Positions 39,221 through 50,440 of a stretch of 64,000 nt of DNA are shown in pieces; the stretch's first letter is position 1, and every line of letters begins with the position of its first letter. Under the pieces are notes generated by a model. The model was given only the letters and a program-made list of their open reading frames with translations. It did not search any database and had not been told where the DNA came from. The stretch is from the NCBI RefSeq assembly GCF_019443405.1, contig NZ_CP080376.1:186001-250000 (forward strand), read 5' to 3'. The stretch comes from Brevundimonas sp. PAMC22021. GTDB lineage: Bacteria > Pseudomonadota > Alphaproteobacteria > Caulobacterales > Caulobacteraceae. The position numbers were made by a program, and so were the translations under genes.

Positions 39221-39718
39221 GCGCAACCGCATTGCGGCTCAATGCCGACATCGAGCGAACAGACGTGAGTAGGCCGTTCGAGCTGAAATCGGCTGTTGAC
39301 CGCCAAGCTAACCTGTTCAAATTCCGGCACGAGGACGCTCTAGCTAGGTCTGGCCGTGCGGTCGCGGAAATCGTGAACACAGAGACTAGCAGTGATCCTG
39401 GGATAGACTTACCTGAGCCGCTTCAGATTAAGGACGCCCAAGAGCAGTTTATTAGTAGCCAGGAGTGGGACGGCTACGTCATTGCTGTTTATGAAGATAA
39501 GCTTCGAGGCATCATGTATCCTGTGGGGAGATCTGATCCCCAGAACGAAGAGGTAGTCGAGATACCGATGGAGTTTGTAGATGGGGACTCGGCTCGGTAT
39601 GTTGATGTAGGTTCAGTGTTTCGTTTTTCGACAGGTAAGTTGGTGCGTCGGAAACAGGTGATGCAGGGTTCGAAGGTGTACTTCCGTCGGGCTGCACGGC
39701 TTCGCACGAACCCCGGAC

Positions 39719-43014
<3,296 letters not shown>

Positions 43015-43030
43015 AGACCATATCGCAGGG

Positions 43031-43408
43031 TCAGGGCGCCGACCAGCCCTTGATCGACAGGGCCGGCGGCCGGGCGCGGGGGTCGGCGGGGAAGCGCAGA
43101 AAGGCCGTGGCCGAGCCTCGGCCGGGGACATAGTCCAGGGTGGCGGATGCGGTCGCCTGACCCTGCACGCCCTCCAGCTCGACGGCGGCGGCGGTGTCGG
43201 AGCCGTCGTTGCGCACCTCGACCTCGGCGACATAGCCGGTGGGGGTGGCCTCGACCTCGACGATGCGCGGGATCATCGTCGGCGGGCGCTGCTGCTGGAA
43301 CAGCTCGAACACCATCAGGCCGATGGCGCCCAGGGTGACGACCAGGCCGATGCCCGCGACAATCCACTGGGTCAGCGGCGAGGGGTCGGGAACGGGCTTG
43401 CGGGCCAT
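43031..43408 (-). CDS. TIGR02588 family membrane protein
   Basis: 125 residues from ATG 43408. One N-terminal membrane helix (WIVAGIGLVVTLGAIGLMVF) is followed by a periplasmic beta domain, with IVEVEATPTGYVAEVEVRN and GWSAP at the end. The family has no known function; it occurs beside TIGR02587 proteins, as here (10 bases apart, same strand). Confidence 0.85.
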   Translation of the reverse strand: MARKPVPDPSPLTQWIVAGIGLVVTLGAIGLMVFELFQQQRPPTMIPRIVEVEATPTGYVAEVEVRNDGSDTAAAVELEGVQGQATASATLDYVPGRGSATAFLRFPADPRARPPALSIKGWSAP

Positions 43409-43418
43409 GGGCGTCCTC

Positions 43419-44240
43419 CTAGACCAGAAGCCGGGCGGCGGCGGCCCCGATCGAGGCCGGAAAGCCCAGCACGATGGCCGTCGCCATGGCCCGCGCCGCC
43501 GCATGCCCGTCCGAGCGGCCGAACACCCACAGCACGAACAGGCTGACCCCGATCGCGATCGCATAGCCCGGCAGGGTGAAGCGGAAAAAGGCCGTCACCG
43601 GCCGGCCCTGATCCTCCTGTCCCGCAAAGCCCGCCGAATAGACAATGACGTGCAGCAGCAGCACCGAGACGACGATCAGCCCCAGTTCGTGCCACGGCGT
43701 GCACTTGTAGGCGATCAGGATCATCTCTTCGGTCGGGGCGACGTTCATGGCGAAGAACAGGGCGCCGGCGCCCATCAGGAACAGCTCGCCCCAGTAGGAG
43801 ACCCGCCCCTCGTCCTCCTTATCGTCGCCGCCGTTCATCTGCCGGCGCGCGACCAGCGCCCCGATGGCGCCTGGTACGGCCTGCAGCGCCACCATGCCGA
43901 CATTGTCGAGCGGGGATGCGTTCACCTCCAGCACCCCGAACAGCAGAAGCAGGCACGAGGCGACCGCAAAGCCCACCGCCAGCGCGACCAGCGCGTCCAG
44001 CACGTCGTTCCTGAGCCCCCGCCCCTTTGAAAATCCGGCGTAGTAGGACAGGCCGTACAGCACCGGCAGGGCGGCGGCGAAAAAGGCCAGCAGCCGCAGC
44101 CGGTCCATGTAGATCCCGGCCTGCCACATCTCCATGGTCATCAGGAGCGGGATGTTGAACAGCAGGGCCCCGCCGAACGCGCGTCCGAGATCGCGGAGGT
44201 AGCGGCGCTCTCGCCCTGCATCGATCACCAGGCTGCTCAT
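43419..44240 (-). CDS. TIGR02587 family membrane protein
   Basis: 273 residues with seven or eight hydrophobic segments, starting [19 protein letters not shown] and ending [20 protein letters not shown]. The motif [19 protein letters not shown] is characteristic of the family. The partner TIGR02588 gene follows at once. No substrate or activity is established. Confidence 0.87.
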   Translation of the reverse strand: MSSLVIDAGRERRYLRDLGRAFGGALLFNIPLLMTMEMWQAGIYMDRLRLLAFFAAALPVLYGLSYYAGFSKGRGLRNDVLDALVALAVGFAVASCLLLLFGVLEVNASPLDNVGMVALQAVPGAIGALVARRQMNGGDDKEDEGRVSYWGELFLMGAGALFFAMNVAPTEEMILIAYKCTPWHELGLIVVSVLLLHVIVYSAGFAGQEDQGRPVTAFFRFTLPGYAIAIGVSLFVLWVFGRSDGHAAARAMATAIVLGFPASIGAAAARLLV

Positions 44241-44325
44241 GGAACGGCAACGCTTTGATCAGGCGATTGGCTGCATGGCGCCGCGCGGGGTAGGAAGGGG
44301 CGATCCCCGAACGGAGCGTCATTCC

Positions 44326-45324
44326 ATGCATCTCGCCCGCTTTCCCCGCATCCGCCTGGCGCACCTGCCGACGCCGCTGGAGCCGCTGCCGCGCCTTGGG
44401 GAGGCGCTGGGCGTCGATCTGTGGATCAAGCGCGACGACTGCACCGGCCTGGCCGGCGGGGGCAACAAGACGCGCAAGCTTGAGTTCCTCTTGGGCGCGG
44501 CCTTGGCCGAGGACGCCGATACGCTGATGACGCAAGGGGCGGTGCAGTCGAACCATGTGCGCCAGACCGCGGCCGCCGCCGCCGCGCACGGCCTGGCCTG
44601 CGAGATCATCCTGGAAGAGCGGACCGGCTCAAAGGCGCCGGACTATGTCGGCAACGGCAATGTGCTGCTGGACAAGCTGTTCGGCGCCAAGCTGCGCACC
44701 GTGCCGGGCGGGACCGACATGGTCGCGGAGCTGGAGACAACGGCGGCCGAGGCGAGGGCGCGGGGCGCGCGTCCCTATGTCATTCCGGGCGGCGGCTCCA
44801 ATGCGATCGGCGCCCTTGGATACGCCGACTGCGCGCGCGAGCTGGTGGTGCAGGCGGACGATCTGGACCTGCGCATCGACCGCATCGTCACCGCGACCGG
44901 CAGCGCTGGCACCCATGCCGGGCTGGTGGCGGGCCTCCAGGTGATCGGCGCCGACATTCCTGTGCTGGGCATCGGCGTGCGCGCGCCAAAGGAGAAGCAG
45001 GAAGCCAACGTCTTCAAGCTGGCCGAAGAGACCGCCGCCCTCTTGGGCCGGCCGGGACAGGTCGCGCGCGAGGCGGTGGTCGCCGATTGCGACTATGTGG
45101 GCGAGGGCTACGGCCGGGTCGACCAGGGCGTGATCGACGCCCTGACCCTGGCCGCCCGCACCGATGGCGTCGTGCTGGACCCCGTCTATTCCGGCAAGGC
45201 GATGAAGGGCCTGATCGCCCTGTCGAAGCAGGGGCGGTTCGCGGGCGAGACCGTGGTCTTCCTGCACACCGGCGGCGCGCAGGGGCTGTTCGGATACGAG
45301 AGCGAGATCGGGGCGGGGTTGTAG
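44326..45324 (+). CDS. D-cysteine desulfhydrase / ACC deaminase family PLP enzyme
   Basis: 332 residues from ATG 44326, with GGAG upstream. The PLP lysine lies in [14 protein letters not shown]; other landmarks are [39 protein letters not shown] and [10 protein letters not shown]. Members cleave D-cysteine to pyruvate, H2S and ammonia, or ACC to 2-oxobutyrate; the family-level call is safe and the D-cysteine assignment likely. Confidence 0.92.
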   Translation: MHLARFPRIRLAHLPTPLEPLPRLGEALGVDLWIKRDDCTGLAGGGNKTRKLEFLLGAALAEDADTLMTQGAVQSNHVRQTAAAAAAHGLACEIILEERTGSKAPDYVGNGNVLLDKLFGAKLRTVPGGTDMVAELETTAAEARARGARPYVIPGGGSNAIGALGYADCARELVVQADDLDLRIDRIVTATGSAGTHAGLVAGLQVIGADIPVLGIGVRAPKEKQEANVFKLAEETAALLGRPGQVAREAVVADCDYVGEGYGRVDQGVIDALTLAARTDGVVLDPVYSGKAMKGLIALSKQGRFAGETVVFLHTGGAQGLFGYESEIGAGL

Positions 45325-45356
45325 GAAGAGGGGGCACAAGGTCCGCTCGAGGGCGT

Positions 45357-45395
45357 GACGCCCCCCGTCGGCTTTCGACCCATTGCGGACATAGA
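45357..45395. repeat. Remnant of a dispersed intergenic repeat
   Basis: The segment around GGCTTTCGACCCATTGCGGA resembles a short repeat often seen between genes of Caulobacterales and Sphingomonadales. It appears once in this window, so the claim rests on recall rather than on a second copy here. Confidence 0.35.
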
Positions 45396-45417
45396 GGCTG
45401 GCTGCCAAATCCGACGC

Positions 45418-46464
45418 ATGACCTTGCTCGATAAGCTCGCGCTTCGCCTGCCCATCGTTCAGGCTCCCATGGCTGGAGTGTCCACACCCCAGCTGGCGGC
45501 CGCTGTCTCCAATGCGGGGGCGCTAGGCTCGATCGGCGTCGGCGCGACAAACGCCTCCGGCGCGGCTCGGATGATCGATGACGTCAGACGGCTCACCGAC
45601 GCGGCGTTCAACGTCAATGTCTTCGTCCACAGTGCGCCGATCCGCGATGCCGAGCGCGAGGCGTCTTGGCTAAGCGCCCTAGAACCGGTGTTCCGGGAGT
45701 TTGGCGCCCAACCCCCATCCTCCCTCGCGACGATCTATCAGAGTTTCGCCGACGATGATGAGATGCTGCGCCTGCTGATCAAGCGGGCGCCTCCAGTTAT
45801 CAGCTTTCACTTCGGCTTGCCGGACCAGGCGAGGGTGACGGCCCTGCGACAGGCAGGGTGCGTCCTGATCGCCACCGCTACCAGTCTTGATGAAGCCTCG
45901 GCGGCGAGGAGGGCCGGAATGGACGCCGTCGTGGCTCAGGGCTTCGAAGCCGGAGGGCACAGGGGGATTTTCGACCCCGCCGGCGACGATGCTCAACTTG
46001 GAACCGTAGCCCTGACGCGGCTTCTTGTGGCGCAGGCCGGACTGCCTGTCGTCGCCGCCGGCGGGATCATGGATGGTCAAGGCGTCAGTGCGGTTTTGAC
46101 CCTTGGAGCTGTCGCAGCCCAGCTTGGAACCGCCTTCATCGCCTGCCCGGAGAGCGCGGCGGATGAAGCGTATCGTGCGGCCCTCAATAGCGACGCAGCG
46201 TTCAACACCGTGATGACGGATGCGATATCCGGCCGGCCCGCCCGCTGTCTGCGGAACCGTTTCACCACCTGGGCCGGGCGCGCCACCCGGATGCCGCCCG
46301 ACTACCCGGTCGCCTACGACGCTGGAAAGGCCGTCAACACAGCCGCCAAGGCGACGGGCGAAAGCGGCTTCGGCGCGCAATGGGCAGGACAGGGCGCGCC
46401 ATTATCGCGACCTATGGGTGCTGCTGATCTTGTCCGGACACTAGCAGACGAACTCGCAGCCTAG
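45418..46464 (+). CDS. Nitronate monooxygenase
   Basis: 348 residues from ATG 45418. The FMN-binding start RLPIVQAPMAGVSTPQLAAA, then VVAQGFEAGGHRG with the catalytic His, and PVVAAGGIMDGQGV are the family signatures. It oxidises alkyl nitronates. No linked pathway gene is nearby. Composition is a little lower in G+C than its neighbours. Confidence 0.92.
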   Translation: MTLLDKLALRLPIVQAPMAGVSTPQLAAAVSNAGALGSIGVGATNASGAARMIDDVRRLTDAAFNVNVFVHSAPIRDAEREASWLSALEPVFREFGAQPPSSLATIYQSFADDDEMLRLLIKRAPPVISFHFGLPDQARVTALRQAGCVLIATATSLDEASAARRAGMDAVVAQGFEAGGHRGIFDPAGDDAQLGTVALTRLLVAQAGLPVVAAGGIMDGQGVSAVLTLGAVAAQLGTAFIACPESAADEAYRAALNSDAAFNTVMTDAISGRPARCLRNRFTTWAGRATRMPPDYPVAYDAGKAVNTAAKATGESGFGAQWAGQGAPLSRPMGAADLVRTLADELAA

Positions 46465-46577
46465 GTCCGCTTCCCACCCATGGCTGACATCAGCGACGTC
46501 GGGTTCGAGCAACGATAGCCTGACGCAGTTCGATCATCACGGCCGCCTGATGCGCTGAAACAGACAAACTTCTCCGC

Positions 46578-46621
46578 TTGACGTCGTGTCACCCATAGGT
46601 GATATGTAACCCGTAGGTTAC
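46578..46621 (+). promoter_or_regulatory. Promoter with tandem palindromic operators
   Basis: TTGACG (46578-46583) may be a -35 box. TCACC-CATA-GGTGA (46589-46602) and GTAACC-CGTA-GGTTAC (46606-46621) are two palindromes with centres 18 bases apart, the first in the promoter spacer and the second covering the -10 and start region. This is the expected arrangement for repression by the XRE protein coded two genes on. Confidence 0.7.
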
Positions 46622-46639
46622 GGCATGGGAGGACGGTTG

Positions 46640-47338
46640 ATGACGGATGACAACAGGACGGTCGAGGGGTTGGCGAGGGAGCGCGGGACGCGGTTCCGGT
46701 GGGGGCTGGGCCTCGTCGCCGTCAGCGGCGCGGCGGTCGTGGGCGGGGCGGTCGTGGGGCTGAGGACGGGCGGAGAGGGCGATGTCGCCACGGCGGCGGG
46801 GGCGGCGGTGGGTCTGGGTCTGGTCGCGCTGTTGGGCGGGGCGGCGCTCGCCTGGTGCGCGCGGCCGGGGCGGCCGCTGGTGCCGCCGACGGACGGACAG
46901 GAGACGCGGCGCGACCGGCTTCAGCGCGCCCGGACCCAGCAGTTGGTGATCTTTCCCTTTGTGATGCTGGCCTTCATGATGCAGTCCCATCGGGGCATGC
47001 AGGCGGTGCTGGCGGGCCAGGGCGATCTGGGCGCCTATCTGCAGGTCTCGCTGCCGGTGATCTATGGCTGGCTGGTGCCCGCCATCGTCATGGGCTGGGA
47101 CTGGAACACGCGCCAGCACCGGCGTTTTCTGGACGACGAGCTGACCCAGGCCATGCGGGCGCAGGCGATGATGCTGGCGTTCGCCGTGCTGATGGCGGGG
47201 GTCACGGTCGCCATGGTGCTGGGCATGTGGCGGCCCGCCGTGGGCGTTGCGGCCCTGCCCTATGTGCTGGCGATCGGGGGCGCGACGGCCGGGCTGCGGT
47301 TCGCCTGGCTGGACCGGGAGGCCGAGCGAAATGGGTGA
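46640..47338 (+). CDS. Membrane protein of an XRE-linked pair
   Basis: 232 residues from ATG 46640, with GGGAGGA at 46627-46633. Six hydrophobic segments are traceable, from WGLGLVAVSGAAVVGGAVVG to PAVGVAALPYVLAIGGATAG. Between them lies WDWNTRQHRRFLDDELTQAM, a charged loop. The final residues overlap the XRE gene by 8 bases. Similar two-gene cassettes of a membrane protein and a YozG-type regulator are common, function unknown. Confidence 0.82.
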   Translation: MTDDNRTVEGLARERGTRFRWGLGLVAVSGAAVVGGAVVGLRTGGEGDVATAAGAAVGLGLVALLGGAALAWCARPGRPLVPPTDGQETRRDRLQRARTQQLVIFPFVMLAFMMQSHRGMQAVLAGQGDLGAYLQVSLPVIYGWLVPAIVMGWDWNTRQHRRFLDDELTQAMRAQAMMLAFAVLMAGVTVAMVLGMWRPAVGVAALPYVLAIGGATAGLRFAWLDREAERNG

Positions 47339-47540
47339 TCCCCGTCTGGGCTCGCGCCTGAAAGAGGTGCGCACGGCCGCCGCCCTGACCCAGGCCGGTC
47401 TGGCGGAAAAGGCCGGCGTGTCGCGCAAGACCATCAACACCGTCGAGAACGGCGTCTTCGTCCCGTCCACCATCGTGGCGCTGGATCTGGCGCGGGCGCT
47501 TGAGACCACGGTGGAAGAACTGTTCTACCTGAAGGGCTGA
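47331..47540 (+). CDS. XRE-family helix-turn-helix regulator
   Basis: 69 residues from ATG 47331: GSRLKEVRTAAALTQAGLAE, then KAGVSRKTINTVENGVFVPS, then ALDLARALETTVEELFYL. This is the short Cro/CI fold of the YozG type, with a recognition helix VSRKTINTVENG. Co-translated with the membrane protein, it probably represses its own operon at the palindromes at 46589-46621. Confidence 0.9.
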   Translation: MGDPRLGSRLKEVRTAAALTQAGLAEKAGVSRKTINTVENGVFVPSTIVALDLARALETTVEELFYLKG

Positions 47541-47551
47541 GGAGGCGCGCG

Positions 47552-48250
47552 ATGAGCAGGGTTCTGGGGGTGATCGGCGGCATGGGGCCGGCGGCGACGG
47601 TGGCGTTTCTCCAGCGCGTGCAGGCGCTGACGCCGGCGGGGGGCGATGCGGACCACATTCGCGTGGTGATGGACCTGAACCCCCAGGTTCCGGACCGCAA
47701 CACCCGGCCGGGCGAGGCCGAGGCCGTGCTGGGCGAGATGGCGAGCGGTCTGAAGACGGCGGGGGCCCAGGTGCTGGCCATGCCGTGCAATACCGCCCAC
47801 GCGCAAGGCGCGGGCATCCGCGCCGCAGGACTGCCGTTCATCGACATGATCGCGGCGACGGCCGATGCGGCGGTCGATGCGACGATCGGGGGCGGCGCCC
47901 GGCGGATCGGCGTGCTGGCCACGCCCGGCGGAGAGGCGTTGTATCAGGCGGCGCTGGCCGAACGGGGCGCGGAGGCCGTGCTGCTGGCGGGCGAGGATCG
48001 GGCGGCCTTCATGGCGGCGGTCTATGGGGTCAAGCGCGGCGATCGGGGTCCGGAGGCGCGGGCCGAGATGCGGCGGCTGGCGCGGGCGCTTGCGGCGGCC
48101 GGGGCGGAGGCTCTGATCGCCGGGTGCACGGAGGTTCCGCTGCTGCTGGCGGCCGGCGACGTCGACCTGCCGCTGACGGACTCGGCCGAGGTGCTGGCGA
48201 GGGCGTGCGTGGAGGCGTGCCTGGAGGGCGCAGCGTCGTCCGTGGGCTGA
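47552..48250 (+). CDS. Aspartate/glutamate racemase family protein
   Basis: 232 residues. The two catalytic cysteines are in AMPCNTAHA and IAGCTEVPL, about 100 residues apart, as in cofactor-independent amino acid racemases. LGVIGGMGPAATVAFLQRV is the N-terminal glycine motif. The stereospecificity and substrate (Asp or another amino acid) are unknown. It follows the XRE gene by 11 bases. Confidence 0.92.
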   Translation: MSRVLGVIGGMGPAATVAFLQRVQALTPAGGDADHIRVVMDLNPQVPDRNTRPGEAEAVLGEMASGLKTAGAQVLAMPCNTAHAQGAGIRAAGLPFIDMIAATADAAVDATIGGGARRIGVLATPGGEALYQAALAERGAEAVLLAGEDRAAFMAAVYGVKRGDRGPEARAEMRRLARALAAAGAEALIAGCTEVPLLLAAGDVDLPLTDSAEVLARACVEACLEGAASSVG

Positions 48251-48291
48251 TCGCGCTTGCGGCCGTGGGGGCGGCGCGACTAGTCAGGGGT

Positions 48292-49239
48292 GTGTCTCGC
48301 TTGCCCCTGATCATCGATTGCGACCCCGGCGTGGACGACGCCGTGGCCCTGCTGCTGGCCTTCGCCTCGACCGAACTGGAGTTGCTGGCCATCACCACCG
48401 TCGCCGGCAACGTCCCCGGCCACAGGACCCAGCGCAACGCGCGCATGATCCGTCAGATCGCCGGGCGCGAGGACGTGCCGGTCTATGGCGGGGCGGAACG
48501 GCCGCTGAAGCGTCCGCCGGCGCATGCGGGCGAGTTCCATGGGCCGGAGGGGCTGGGCGACCTCCAGCCGTTCGAGCCGCATGGCATCATCGGCGACGGC
48601 CCGGCGGCCAACGCCATTGTCGACCTGGTGATGAAGCGGCCGGCAGGCTCGGTATCGGTCGCCGTGATGGGGCCGATGACCAATCTGGCGCTGGCCATGA
48701 AGCGCGAGCGGCGCCTGGCCGAACGGCTGGGGACAGTGGTGGTGATGGGGGGCGCGCGCAGCGAAGGCGGCAACATCACCCCCTCGGCCGAGTTCAACAT
48801 CTGGGCCGATCCCGACGCGGCGGCGGTGGTGTTCGGATCGGGCTGCGCGGTGGTCTGCCTGGGGCTGGACGCGACGCATCAGGTGCGGGCGACCGAGGCG
48901 CGCATCCGGGCCCTCGAGACGATCCGCACCGAGCCGGCGCGCACGGCCGCCGCCATGCTGCGCTTCTCGCAAGCGGTGGAGCGGACGGTGGTGGGTTGGG
49001 AGGCGGCGCCGCTGCACGACCCCTGCACGGTCGCCTGGCTGCTGCGGCCGGACCTGTTTGAGCTGCGCCCCTGCCGCATCGAGGTGGAGACCGGATCGGA
49101 GCTGACGCGGGGCCATACGGCGGTGGAGTTCCGGGTCGATCCCCTCACGGCGCGGCATCGCTGGGCCGTCGGTGTCGATGCGGACGGGGTGTTCGATCTG
49201 ATCGCCGATGCGCTGAAGCCTTCGGAGGCGGCGCAGTGA
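48292..49239 (+). CDS. Inosine/uridine-preferring nucleoside hydrolase
   Basis: 315 residues from a GTG start (SRLPLIIDCDPG). The calcium-binding motif is DCDPGVDDAVALLLA; others are AITTVAGNVPG, MGPMTNLALAM and PSAEFNIWADPDAA, with the late PLHDPCTVAWLL. It releases ribose from nucleosides. Its stop overlaps the ribokinase start, so ribose release and phosphorylation are coupled. Confidence 0.94.
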   Translation: MSRLPLIIDCDPGVDDAVALLLAFASTELELLAITTVAGNVPGHRTQRNARMIRQIAGREDVPVYGGAERPLKRPPAHAGEFHGPEGLGDLQPFEPHGIIGDGPAANAIVDLVMKRPAGSVSVAVMGPMTNLALAMKRERRLAERLGTVVVMGGARSEGGNITPSAEFNIWADPDAAAVVFGSGCAVVCLGLDATHQVRATEARIRALETIRTEPARTAAAMLRFSQAVERTVVGWEAAPLHDPCTVAWLLRPDLFELRPCRIEVETGSELTRGHTAVEFRVDPLTARHRWAVGVDADGVFDLIADALKPSEAAQ

Positions 49240-50081
49240 GGATCACCGTCGTCGGCTCGATCAATCTCGATCTGGTGGCGCGGGCCTCGCACCTGCCGGG
49301 GGCCGGCGAGACGGTGACTGGGGCGACGCTGCAGCGGCATCCCGGCGGCAAGGGCGCCAATCAGGCGTTGGCGGCGGAGAAGCTGGGGGCCGAGGTCTGC
49401 CTGATCGGGCGGGTCGGCGATGACGCCATGGCGGGCGAGGCGCTGGGGCTGATGGATGCGATCGGCGTCGATCTGTCGGGGGTGGAGACGGACATCGCGG
49501 CCCCGACCGGCGTCGCCCTGATCGCGGTCGATCCCCAGGGCGAGAACCAGATCGTGGTCGCGGCCGGCGCCAACCATTGGGTCACGCCCGAACAGCTGCC
49601 GCAGCGGATCGAAGGGCCGCTGATCGTGCAACTGGAGCTGCCGATCGAGACGGTGGAGGCGGCGGTGGGCCGAGCGACCGGCTTTGTGTGCGCCAACCTC
49701 GCGCCCGCCGCGCCCGTGTCGGAACGGCTGCTGCGGCGCGCGGACCTGATCGTGGTCAACGAAACGGAGGCCGCCTTCTATGGCGAGGGCCTGCATCGCG
49801 GCGGCGGCCGGGTCGTGGTGACCAAGGGCGCGCGCGGCGCGGCCATGTACCAGCGCGGCGTCGAGATGGCCTGGGCTGCGGCCCCCGTTGTCGAGGCGAT
49901 GGACGCCACCGGCGCGGGCGACGCCTTTGTCGGCGCAATCACCGTCGCCCTGCTTGAAGGCATGGAGCCGGTCCAAGCGCTGCGCTTCGCCTGCGCCGCC
50001 GGCGCGGTCGCCGCCACCCGGGCGGGCGCCCAGCCCTCTCTGCCGGAACGCGCAGAGGTGGAGGTGCTGCTGGCGGGGTGA
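49236..50081 (+). CDS. rbsK: Ribokinase
   Basis: 281 residues from GTG 49236. GGKGANQALAAEKLGAEV, AAGANHWVTPEQL, ADLIVVNETEA, and DATGAGDAFVGA with the catalytic Asp are standard. It makes ribose-5-phosphate, fitting the hydrolase just upstream (4-base overlap). Confidence 0.94.
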   Translation: MRITVVGSINLDLVARASHLPGAGETVTGATLQRHPGGKGANQALAAEKLGAEVCLIGRVGDDAMAGEALGLMDAIGVDLSGVETDIAAPTGVALIAVDPQGENQIVVAAGANHWVTPEQLPQRIEGPLIVQLELPIETVEAAVGRATGFVCANLAPAAPVSERLLRRADLIVVNETEAAFYGEGLHRGGGRVVVTKGARGAAMYQRGVEMAWAAAPVVEAMDATGAGDAFVGAITVALLEGMEPVQALRFACAAGAVAATRAGAQPSLPERAEVEVLLAG

Positions 50082-50115
50082 CGAGGCGACCCGAAAGCCG
50101 CCGCGTCGATCAGGA

Positions 50116-50298
50116 TCAACTGCCCGTGCCGAAGCCGCCGGGGCCGCCGGCGCCGGCGGAGCCTTGGCCGCCGCTGGCGGGGCCTTCGGGGGTCTGGGCG
50201 GGGGAGGGGGCCGAGGCGGGGTTCGGCTGGACGTCGATGTCGTCGTCGCTGTCGGTCTCGAGCGCGGCGTTCGGATCGGCGGGATTGACGTCGGTCAT
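50116..50298 (-). CDS. Small acidic/Gly-rich hypothetical protein
   Basis: 60 residues, MTDVNPADPNAALETDSDDD then a Pro/Gly/Ser tail, disordered-looking. AAGGAG precedes the ATG on the minus strand, the main reason to believe it is expressed. No family. Confidence 0.5.
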   Translation of the reverse strand: MTDVNPADPNAALETDSDDDIDVQPNPASAPSPAQTPEGPASGGQGSAGAGGPGGFGTGS

Positions 50299-50440
50299 GG
50301 GGCTCTCCTTGCGGTGGACTCAAGGATCAATCCGTCAGGTCGGGCGGCGTTCCGCCGGGGCGCAGGGCGGGCGATCACGGCTTGGCGCCCGCCGTTGGAC
50401 GTGTATGTCGTAACACTTCCATGAAACGGGGGCGTTCACG

